Source of the DNA: Bradyrhizobium sp.
Lineage (GTDB): Bacteria; Pseudomonadota; Alphaproteobacteria; Rhizobiales; Xanthobacteraceae
Length of the DNA stretch: 9,907 nt
NCBI GenBank assembly: GCA_028290305.1
Contig: JAQGKC010000305.1
Coordinates: 1-9,907 of the forward strand
Direction of reading: 5' to 3'
The notes beneath the pieces were generated by a model that had not been told where the DNA came from, did not search any database, and was given only the letters and a program-made list of their open reading frames with translations. The translations under genes were made by a program, and so were the position numbers. Below are positions 1 through 6,150 of this stretch, piece after piece. The first letter of the stretch is position 1. Each line of letters begins with the position of its first letter.

Positions 1-24
1 ACTTGCGGTGGCATCAAACGTCAC
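1..24 (-). CDS. First 8 codons of a minus-strand gene, cut by the window edge
   Basis: A GTG codon at 24-22 (minus strand) is preceded by a near-perfect Shine-Dalgarno sequence, AGAGGAG, read from 37 down to 31, with a 6-nt spacer. The eight codons present read M-T-F-D-A-T-A-S. The gene runs leftward out of the window, divergent from tRNA-Leu. Eight residues are too few to name a family, so no function is offered. The call rests on the strength and spacing of the ribosome binding site and on the lack of any other gene in 1-292. It would be wrong if the GAGGAG is a chance match. Confidence 0.5.
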
Positions 25-48
25 GTTGATCTCCTCTGTGAAAGCGTC

Positions 49-89
49 CTAGAGCCTCCGTTCCGATTGAATCGGAACGGAGGCTCTAG
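49..89. repeat. Perfect 20-bp palindrome, part of a composite intergenic element
   Basis: Bases 49-68 and 70-89 are perfect reverse complements around a single G at 69. The arm contains AGAGCCTCCGTTCCGATT. On the plus strand it is followed by a T-rich tract at 90-99, so it resembles a Rho-independent terminator. The only gene seen to its left points away from it, though, so a terminator role on the plus strand has no client. From memory, similar palindromes recur in intergenic regions of Bradyrhizobiaceae; that is recollection, not a search. Confidence 0.8.
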
Positions 90-100
90 TTTTTATTTTG

Positions 101-150
101 ACGCGTTTTCTTCACGCGAACCGGTATCCACTTCGCTGGAAAACGCTCTA
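101..150. repeat. Imperfect palindromic intergenic repeat next to the 20-bp palindrome
   Basis: GCGTTTTC at 103-110 pairs with GAAAACGC at 139-146, and GCGAA at 116-120 pairs with TTCGC at 132-136, around a loop containing CCGGTATCCAC. The structure would form a two-part hairpin with an internal loop. It directly follows the palindrome at 49-89, and the two probably form one mobile or dispersed repeat unit. I recall this core as common between genes in Bradyrhizobium and Rhodopseudomonas, but copy number cannot be judged from one window. Confidence 0.6.
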
Positions 151-223
151 ACCCGCATGCCCGGCACTGTCGAGGCGGCGCGCGATCACACTGGGGTGTC
201 TTGCTGGATCGGTGACGCGTGGG

Positions 224-251
224 TTGACCGGCAGTCACCGCCCGCTATATT
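224..251 (+). promoter_or_regulatory. Sigma70-type promoter for tRNA-Leu
   Basis: A -35 box TTGACC (224-229) and a -10 box TATATT (246-251) are separated by 16 bp. Transcription would start near 258, about 35 bp before the mature tRNA-Leu 5' end at 293, which is normal for a stable RNA gene. No other gene lies between. Confidence 0.65.
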
Positions 252-292
252 CCGCCGGCTTCGCGACCTCAGCCTCCGGCGGATGTCCGAAC

Positions 293-377
293 GCCCCTGT
301 GGCGGAATTGGTAGACGCGCTCGACTCAAAATCGAGTTCCGCAAGGAGTGCTGGTTCGATTCCGGCCAGGGGCACCA
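293..377 (+). tRNA. tRNA-Leu(CAA)
   Basis: The acceptor stem is GCCCCTG (293-299) paired with CAGGGGC (367-373), followed by discriminator A374 and an encoded CCA (375-377). The anticodon stem 320-324/332-336 closes the loop CTCAAAA (325-331), giving anticodon CAA at 327-329, which reads UUG leucine codons. A class II variable arm and a T-arm with GGTTCGATTCC are present. The integrase gene begins about 200 bp downstream, so the 3' half of this tRNA is the likely attachment site of the integrated element. The tRNA itself is intact, as expected when the element restores the 3' end. Confidence 0.97.
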
Positions 378-468
378 ACTAGGCTGTTCCAAAGCGTTCG
401 CAACCGTCCGCGCAGTGCTCGGAAGCCCTTGAAAAATAGGCCCTTCCGCGTACATCGGTGTTCGTCAC

Positions 469-536
469 CGTTTGTTCTCATCCGATCCCAGCCGTCCGAT
501 TTGTTGGTATTTTTGTTGGTATCGTGAGAACAAACG
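469..536. promoter_or_regulatory. Candidate integrase arm-site region: tandem direct repeats inside a 12-bp inverted repeat
   Basis: CGTTTGTTCTCA (469-480) is an exact inverted repeat of 525-536. Between the arms, TTTGTTGGTAT occurs twice in tandem, at 500-510 and 512-522, with a 12-bp period, about one helical turn. Paired direct repeats between a tRNA 3' end and an integrase start are typical of arm-type binding sites for the recombinase and of its autoregulated promoter. The binding role is inferred; the repeats are plain in the sequence. Confidence 0.5.
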
Positions 537-579
537 TTCACGGCGACTTTCGCTATTCCGAACGAAGGGAATTGAGCAG

Positions 580-1950
580 ATGGCCCGCAAGAACGATGGC
601 GCGTGCGCCAACCCCAAGCAGATCAAGAACGACGTCGACTGCCGCGCCGCCCGACCGAAATTCGACAATGGCGCGTGGAGACCCGCCAAGATTTCCGACG
701 TGACCGGCGGCGGTCTCTATCTCTTCGTCACGCCGGACGAGAGCAGGCCTGGCAACGCTGCCTCCAAGCTCTGGCGGATAGGCTACCGCTTCCACAGCCG
801 TCAGAAAACCTACTCCATCGGCCCTTACGGCAACGGCAAGGATGGCACGTTCTCGCTCGCAGACGCGCGGCGCGAGCGCGACAAGGCAAAAGACCTGCTC
901 AAGGAAGGCAAAGACCCGAGCACCGAGAAGCAGCTCGACAAGCACAAGCAGGCGGCCGCCCGGCCTTTCGAGCAATGGGCCGACGAGTGGCTCGCGAAGA
1001 AGAAGGTGGAGAAAGTCAAACGCGGCAGGATCGTCGCGGTGCGCGACCCCAAGACCATCGAGGTGCTCGAGCTGCGCGTCGGCTACGTCAAGGATCGCTT
1101 CGGCAAGCTGTGCAGGCAGGACATCAAGCGTCCGGACGTGCTCGCTTTCATGCGTTCATACGAAGCCGAGGGAAAGCTGGAAACCCGCGACCGCGTGCGC
1201 AGCATCGGTGAGCAAATCTGCAACTATGCCGATGTCGAAGGCGACGGCTACAATCCATTCCGCAACCTGAATGGGCAGATGATTGCCAACATTTCGACGC
1301 CGCGTCCCGGCGTCACCGAGCCACGCGAGGTGACGCGCGTCTTCAAGCTCATCAGCGCACCGTGGACGAGAGCGAGGTTCAGTGACGTTGTTGGCCTTGC
1401 CTTGCGCTTCGATGCGCTGACCATTCCCCGCCCCGGCATGGTCAATGAAATGGAGTGGAGCGAGGTCGATTGGGATGCCGAACGCTGGACTATTCCAGCC
1501 GCCAAAATGAAGACCGGTTGGGACCACGTCGTCCCTTTGTCACGGCAGGCACTCGCAATCCTGCGCAGCGTTCAGAAGCTGACTGGCCATCGCCGGTACG
1601 CGTTTTCCTGCTCGAAGGACGCGCCGCTATCAAACAACACGCTCAACAAGCGCTTGCGGCTGCTTGGCATTGACACCAAGACTGATCATTGTGCCCACGG
1701 ATTTCGGACCACCTTCTCGACCCTGTCTCACCACGAAGAGATCAAGGACGCCAAGGCATGGGATGGCGATGTCGTCGAGCTTCAGCTCGCGCATCTCGAT
1801 AACTCTACTGTGGAAGGGCTCTACAAAAAGCACGGACCGCTCGCGCTGATTGGCTCGCGAACAAAGCTGATGCAGCATTGGGCTGATCGGATCGACCACT
1901 GGCTCGATCCCAAGAAGGTGATGCCGATCAAGGGGGGCGCGCAGGCCTGA
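580..1950 (+). CDS. Tyrosine recombinase / integrase, DUF4102 (P4-like) family
   Basis: This site-specific recombinase would insert and excise the element at tRNA-Leu. With the ATG at 580 the product is 456 residues. The N-terminal region to about residue 110 matches the arm-binding DUF4102 type (GLYLFV, WRIGYRF, YSIGPYG). A helical core-binding domain follows, then the catalytic domain with a full active-site set: Arg284 in IPRPG, Lys309 in the AAKMK segment, His373 and Arg376 in HGFR, His405 in LAH and the nucleophile Tyr415 in EGLYKK. The frame is open from an ATG at 472, but the first 36 codons would run through the repeat region 469-536, and the 580 start has an AAGGGA Shine-Dalgarno at 565-570. 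Length is slightly above the usual 400-440. The gene appears intact. Its target is inferred from position next to the tRNA. Confidence 0.93.
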   Translation: MARKNDGACANPKQIKNDVDCRAARPKFDNGAWRPAKISDVTGGGLYLFVTPDESRPGNAASKLWRIGYRFHSRQKTYSIGPYGNGKDGTFSLADARRERDKAKDLLKEGKDPSTEKQLDKHKQAAARPFEQWADEWLAKKKVEKVKRGRIVAVRDPKTIEVLELRVGYVKDRFGKLCRQDIKRPDVLAFMRSYEAEGKLETRDRVRSIGEQICNYADVEGDGYNPFRNLNGQMIANISTPRPGVTEPREVTRVFKLISAPWTRARFSDVVGLALRFDALTIPRPGMVNEMEWSEVDWDAERWTIPAAKMKTGWDHVVPLSRQALAILRSVQKLTGHRRYAFSCSKDAPLSNNTLNKRLRLLGIDTKTDHCAHGFRTTFSTLSHHEEIKDAKAWDGDVVELQLAHLDNSTVEGLYKKHGPLALIGSRTKLMQHWADRIDHWLDPKKVMPIKGGAQA

Positions 1951-2670
1951 GTCACCGATCATCAGGCGTGATTAAGTTGCCCAGTTCAATCCGTGGCCAG
2001 CTCATGTGATAGTCGTCGATGCTTGTGCATCTCGTGCTGGAAGCGGATCGATTTTTAGCGGATCTCGACGAGCGCGCTCCTGATCTCGACAATGTCGCCG
2101 GCCGCATTTGAAGCGATGTCAAGGTCGCGAAGCCTGCCGGACGAAAAGCGAAATCTGCGGTGTGGAATAAAGGGCCAATATCGATTGATCTGCGCACTGT
2201 AGGGATCGAGCTCGAGATCTCAACGTGCTTCCTCGCTGATGGCGTATGAAGCGTAGGCAGTGTTTATGACGCAAGCGCTCAATCACCTTCTCAGCACAGC
2301 GATAGGGTGCGGGGCTCGACGTTTTGGCCGCCCCAGAGGCTGTGAGGGGGGGCGGCAAGTCTGAGCGATCGCCGCGAGTACGACCGAAATAGGCAGAGTT
2401 TCGAAGAGCAGCGATCCCTTTGCCGCCGCCGTCCGGGCCACCCGGATGTCCTCTACAATTGCGTCCAGTCAGAGAACACTGGTTTGACGATATCGCAACA
2501 AACGCCTAACGGATTGCTTTCATTGGGTCGCTGGACGGCTAAGGCGTGAATGAGGAGTAGGTTTCATCTATGCCCTTCCGATCGGAATCGACGGGTTAAC
2601 CGCTTTGCAAAGCCCTAGTCAGCAATCACGCGAGTGGCTTGAATCGGAAACGGCAGGCCTGGCCGCCGCG
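1951..2670. other. About 720 bp with no convincing gene, probably decayed
   Basis: No frame on either strand has a protein-like open run of useful length here. The longest minus-strand frames (1952-2197 and 2119-2358) have arginine- and serine-rich, family-less translations. A 30-codon plus frame from an ATG at 2019 ends at a TGA (2109-2111) and reads on in the same frame for about 45 codons to about 2249 without resemblance to anything I know. Base composition is more mixed than in the flanking genes. The picture is of degraded island DNA. Confidence 0.55.
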
Positions 2671-2871
2671 CTACATGCATTCTTGATGATCGATATCGGC
2701 TCCCATCAAGCCGCTGATGAAGCCGATGTCGAATTGCACATTTGAAGCCCTAACGATGCTTTCAGCTTCGGCGACGGTTTCAATGCCCTTGGTTACCTTT
2801 GTGACGAACGGTCGCGCTAGCTCGACAGGAATGGCGCCCGCCGCCGGCAATACGCCCAGGCTGGAAAATTT
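2671..2871 (-). pseudogene. Gene remnant, possibly the C-terminal end of an EAL-domain protein
   Basis: A minus-strand frame is open from a TGA at 2874-2872 to a TAG at 2673-2671 (about 66 codons). It has no good start codon or ribosome binding site. The translation looks like real protein rather than a shadow. Its core GIETVAEAE, followed after some 13 residues by GFISGLMG, resembles the end of EAL cyclic-di-GMP phosphodiesterase domains (AEGIET, then a GF/GY and an R-P motif). The usual AEGIET is changed to TKGIET and the final RP is missing, so even if the assignment is right the fragment could not be an active enzyme. The resemblance is by eye only and weak; an unrelated protein is quite possible. 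Confidence 0.3.
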
Positions 2872-2895
2872 TCACTCGCCCTGAACGGTCGCACC

Positions 2896-3162
2896 TTGAA
2901 ACGTGGTCTGTGTAACCGCGTTTTTACCCACAACGAATTAGAGTACTCATACCCAAACGGCGAATTTCGGCTAACTCCCGTCTCCTTTGAGTTGCACGAG
3001 GGAGATAGAGCATTGACCGGCCCCAATGGAGTCGGAAAGACAACAACAATGAAATCGATCGCGATATTGCGATGCTGCCTTCGTTTCAAACTCCGGCCGT
3101 TCCGGCTGGGGCACAGCTCGAATGCTAGCGAGCCTTCGGCGAACACATTGCCCTTAGGATGA
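2896..3162 (+). pseudogene. Truncated ABC-type ATPase fragment with Walker A motif
   Basis: A plus frame, open from 2821 and starting at a TTG (2896), carries 88 residues. Residues 13-56 read like the first beta strands of an ABC ATP-binding domain: LEYSYPNG, then PVSFELHEGD, then the Walker A motif GPNGVGKT at residues 42-49 with Lys48. After about residue 57 the similarity stops, and the remaining 31 residues are arginine- and leucine-rich with no Q-loop, signature or Walker B. An ABC domain needs about 200 residues, so this is a remnant. Its TGA overlaps the ATG at 3159 as ATGA, but since the tail is not ABC-like I treat that as chance. No ribosome binding site is evident. Confidence 0.55.
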
Positions 3163-4421
3163 TCTCGGGAGAGGACAAGGTGGCCGCTCCGGCCATGCAC
3201 AAGGAAGAGGCTTCTGTAGCTTGCGAGACGCACCTTTCCAGAGTTGAATGCGTGACGGCCGGACGCTCGGGGACGGCTGTCCGGTTTCGTGGTCGTGAGG
3301 CCGGCGGCAATCCCGATCAACCGCTCCCGCGCCGCCTAGTCGTCCCTCCGATCGCTGATGGACGGCGCAGCGGCCCGAATTGCATGAAGGCATCCGATTC
3401 ACGTGGATGCGGAACGAAACGCACGACCGAAGTCCAGGGTGGCCGTCCCGACAAGAAGGTCACCTTCCTGTTGGTGCACGGCACCTTCGCGCGGGGAGCC
3501 AAATGGACGGCTCCGGAGTCACCTCTATGCGGGGCGCTCGTTTCGGCGGCCAACGATCTCGATCTCGCCGCGGACATCGAGCGAATACGCTGGTCCGGAC
3601 GCAACCGCGTTCGGGACCGCATCGAGGCGGCACGCAGGATCGATTGCGCCCTACGGCGCATCGACCGAGACGTGTCGCCTCATGTCGTCCTAGTCGGTCA
3701 TAGCCATGGCGGAAGTGCGATCGCCCATTTCCTGAGAAGGCGCGAGGATGTCCCGCGCGTAAGCGGTTGTGCGTTTCTATCCACGCCCTTCATCGCCACC
3801 CGAGTCCGTCCGGACGCCCATCTCGTCTATTCGTCCCTGCTGGCCACGGCTGCCTGCATCGCCTTCGCCGTGCTGGCAGTCGCACTCAGCATCGCGATCG
3901 GGTTCACCGTTAGTCTTTTCAACGAGACGTTCGGCGGGTCGACGTTGGTCGCGGCGTCCATCCAACTTGCTGCCGGTCTGATCGTAGGGTTCGCGCTGCG
4001 CCGGCAGTCGGGGACGTTCAAGTGCGTCATCGCCGCCTGCGGCGCTCGCCTCGCGGGCATAGAGACCGCCCGGATCGAGGCCGACGGCTGCCTATTACTT
4101 CGCGCCTCGAGCGACGAGGCCGCGGCCGCATTGGCGTTCGCTCAATTCGTCGCGGCCGTCACAGGAAAGACTGCGAGCATCGCGATGTCGCTAGTCGGCC
4201 GCACGTCGGTCTGGTTCGGACGAGCGACGACCTCGAAGTCGTGGACTTCGGCGATCCTGATATTCTGCGTGTTCTACGGCTTCTACGCCGCGATGCTCAT
4301 CGAGCATCTCATCTCCTATGGCACCCCTGCACTATCTCTGGAGCGGCGCCTACGATTCGGGAATAATCGTCGATTTTGCGCCACCCTGGGTGTCGTCGGC
4401 GTTCGACGTCGTTCTGCATAA
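3159..4421 (+). CDS. Membrane alpha/beta hydrolase, N-terminal part; frameshifted near its end
   Basis: The frame encodes 420 residues of a lipase/esterase-like serine hydrolase. LLVHGTF at residues 104-110 is the oxyanion-hole strand, GHSHGG at 180-185 is the nucleophile elbow (Ser182), and Asp319 in LRASSDE is a candidate catalytic acid. Hydrophobic segments at about 224-255, 260-281 and 363-386 suggest a membrane anchor inserted between the hydrolase motifs. No catalytic histidine occurs here: from about residue 388 the frame turns into an arginine-rich tail, while the sensible continuation appears one frame over from about 4318 and contains NHSATYQSP. A one-base change in the C run 4324-4327 would join them. 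The first 75 residues look unconserved, so ATG 3384 is an equally good start; neither has a clear ribosome binding site. Probably a pseudogene half. Confidence 0.7.
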   Translation: MISGEDKVAAPAMHKEEASVACETHLSRVECVTAGRSGTAVRFRGREAGGNPDQPLPRRLVVPPIADGRRSGPNCMKASDSRGCGTKRTTEVQGGRPDKKVTFLLVHGTFARGAKWTAPESPLCGALVSAANDLDLAADIERIRWSGRNRVRDRIEAARRIDCALRRIDRDVSPHVVLVGHSHGGSAIAHFLRRREDVPRVSGCAFLSTPFIATRVRPDAHLVYSSLLATAACIAFAVLAVALSIAIGFTVSLFNETFGGSTLVAASIQLAAGLIVGFALRRQSGTFKCVIAACGARLAGIETARIEADGCLLLRASSDEAAAALAFAQFVAAVTGKTASIAMSLVGRTSVWFGRATTSKSWTSAILIFCVFYGFYAAMLIEHLISYGTPALSLERRLRFGNNRRFCATLGVVGVRRRSA

Positions 4422-5862
4422 GATTCTTTGGTTTCCTTTTTCAGCTCTCACGGTTGTCTTGGTGGCGAGCGTACTCCTCTACTCGGCGACCTCGATCGTG
4501 AACGCGGCCGCCATCTGGGCGTTCGGTTGGGCGAATTTCGTCGACGCCATGTTCGCGGAGGTCTCCGCCGAGCCGACCCCCTTCGGAGCTCATGTCTTCA
4601 CGCTCGTACGCTGGTCGGAAGACGACCGGGCCTCATCGTGGCTCAACATGAACCATAGCGCGACCTACCAAAGTCCCGCCTGCCTCGACGCCTTGCGATC
4701 ATGGTTGCTCGCAATTCTGCGCGCGGAGATCGACCCGGCCGGGCCGGCGTCGATTGGAGGTGAGCGGAACGGCAGGATGGCTGACGGTCCCCGATCGGCG
4801 AGCGTCGGACGAGAGCCCGGGCGGGCGGGCGGATTGGTGGACGGCCCTCCCGCCCGCCCGAAAAGTTCGGGTGAGGCACCAGTGATCGTCGGCGCGCTGG
4901 CCGCGTGGAGGGAGCCTCGCGCACAACGCGTCCTTGCGGTGCTTTGCCTGGCTACGGCGACGAGCTTCGTCGTTTGGCTGAACCATGCACCGTTGGCGAG
5001 GGGATGGCGCCACTACACGGACGAGGTGCCCTATGAGAGGACATACGTCCGACCTTACGTCCTTACGCAAGAGCAGGAAGCCGCGCTCGAACCCTCGACG
5101 CTTCCGTTCCAAGAATGCGCGCATTGCCCGCAGATGATCGTGTTGCCGAGGGGCCGCATCGACATGGGATCCGAGCGGCCTGTCGGCGCGACCGGCGATA
5201 GCGAACGACCGCTCCACGAGGTGAAGATCGAGGTGCCTTTCGCGGTTTCGAAGACGACCGTGACCGTCGAGCAATGGCGCATCTGCGTCGAGCACGGCGA
5301 TTGCCTCGAGACGATCGGTGCGGCGAGTTCCGTTGAAGCGCAACAGCCCGTCACCTGGGTCAGCCGGAGCGACGCCGTTCGCTACACGGCATGGCTCTCC
5401 AAGATCACGGGTAAGCCATATCGTCTGTTGTCCGAAGCGGAATGGGAATACGCGGCGAGAGCCAATACTTCGACGTCCTTTTTCTTCGGCGACGATGAGG
5501 CATCACTCGGTAGCTACGCCTGGTTCCGGGACAATTCCGGGCAACGGGTCCACACGGTCGCGCAGAAACTGCCGAATCCGTTCGGGCTGTACGACATGCA
5601 GGGCAACGTTTGGCAATGGGTCGAGGATTGCTTCCACCCGAGCTACGACGGCGCGCCTTCCGACGGCTCAGCCTGGATCGTCGACGGAGACTGCGGCAGG
5701 CGGATGATCCGCGGAGAAGACCACGCGAGAGGTCCGGACGAGCTGCGCTCCGCCCACCGAGAGCATTATTATGCCGATGGGCGTCTCAACGTTCTCGGCT
5801 TCCGGGTCGCCCGGACGTTGTCGCCGGGGCGCCGCGCCCTGATGCAACCCGAAAGACGTTGA
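4318..5862 (+). CDS. C-terminal half of the membrane hydrolase fused to a SUMF1 / formylglycine-generating-enzyme-like domain
   Basis: This frame has 514 residues in three parts. Residues 1-135 continue the upstream hydrolase: a membrane segment at about 40-70 and the candidate catalytic His113 in NHSATYQSP. Residues 140-200 are a low-complexity Gly/Arg/Pro linker. Residues 206-222 are a membrane helix, followed by a SUMF1 domain at about 267-501: ECAHCPQMIVLP, DMGSE, KTTVTVEQW, PVTWVSRSDA, RLLSEAEWEYAAR, GLYDMQGNVWQWVED and a final LGFRVART. This fold includes sulfatase-activating enzymes, EgtB-like enzymes and C-type-lectin-fold binding proteins. The usual RGGSW is RGEDH here (residues 465-469), so catalysis is doubtful. 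No ribosome binding site precedes ATG 4318. GGAGG at 4756-4760 before ATG 4777 could start a separate SUMF1 protein of 361 residues with its own membrane anchor. Confidence 0.75.
   Translation: MAPLHYLWSGAYDSGIIVDFAPPWVSSAFDVVLHKILWFPFSALTVVLVASVLLYSATSIVNAAAIWAFGWANFVDAMFAEVSAEPTPFGAHVFTLVRWSEDDRASSWLNMNHSATYQSPACLDALRSWLLAILRAEIDPAGPASIGGERNGRMADGPRSASVGREPGRAGGLVDGPPARPKSSGEAPVIVGALAAWREPRAQRVLAVLCLATATSFVVWLNHAPLARGWRHYTDEVPYERTYVRPYVLTQEQEAALEPSTLPFQECAHCPQMIVLPRGRIDMGSERPVGATGDSERPLHEVKIEVPFAVSKTTVTVEQWRICVEHGDCLETIGAASSVEAQQPVTWVSRSDAVRYTAWLSKITGKPYRLLSEAEWEYAARANTSTSFFFGDDEASLGSYAWFRDNSGQRVHTVAQKLPNPFGLYDMQGNVWQWVEDCFHPSYDGAPSDGSAWIVDGDCGRRMIRGEDHARGPDELRSAHREHYYADGRLNVLGFRVARTLSPGRRALMQPERR
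4822..4860. repeat. 11-bp GC-only inverted repeat in the linker between hydrolase and SUMF1 parts
   Basis: CGGGCGGGCGG at 4822-4832 is an exact inverted repeat of 4850-4860, with a 17-nt loop. The left arm sits in a longer run of GGGC units starting at 4818. It encodes Gly/Arg/Pro-rich residues between the two domains and lies just downstream of the possible internal start at 4777. Such a stem would be very stable in RNA and could hinder ribosomes. Repeats of this kind are also prone to length change, so the linker length may vary between strains. Confidence 0.7.
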
Positions 5863-6150
5863 TGGCCAGGGCCAGCTCTCGATGAAGTCAGAAAGTAGAA
5901 AAAAATGGCGAGCGACGCCTGGTAAAAAAGCCTTTTGATGCCGGCGCGCGGCTTGCCCTGCCCCATACATCCTCGAAGCCGCGGTCGCGTGCTTCAACTC
6001 TTCACCGTTTGGTCTTTGGAGACTGATCCCGTTCAGGTGGGCTCATTCGGGTTTCTGGGCAGGCTGGCGAGTATCCCATAGACTGCTTTTCATCCGTCGG
6101 CGGAGCCGGCCAGAGGCCTACGATCGTTTCACCTACTCAGGGAAGGCATC
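5863..6150. other. 288-bp spacer with no gene seen
   Basis: Between the SUMF1 gene and the DUF2235 pseudogene no frame reads like protein on either strand. The only clear signal is the Shine-Dalgarno GGAAGG at 6141-6146, four nucleotides before the ATG at 6151. The distance and the strong ribosome binding site suggest that the DUF2235 gene was once translated on its own rather than coupled to the upstream gene. I see no convincing promoter or terminator. Confidence 0.5.

Noticed and set aside
472..579. Integrase starting at ATG 472
   Set aside because: The extra 36 codons run through the inverted and direct repeats, read as Trp/Tyr/Arg-rich non-family sequence, and lack a ribosome binding site; ATG 580 has one.
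2019..2249. Small protein reading MLVHLVLEADRF with a possible continuation after a stop at 2109-2111
   Set aside because: Only 30 codons before the stop, no ribosome binding site and no recognisable family; the continuation is equally anonymous.
4318..4421. Normal overlapping start of a second gene, or programmed frameshifting
   Set aside because: No ribosome binding site, no recognised slippery heptamer or downstream pseudoknot, and the protein logic requires the second frame to continue the first; a simple indel at 4324-4327 explains it better.
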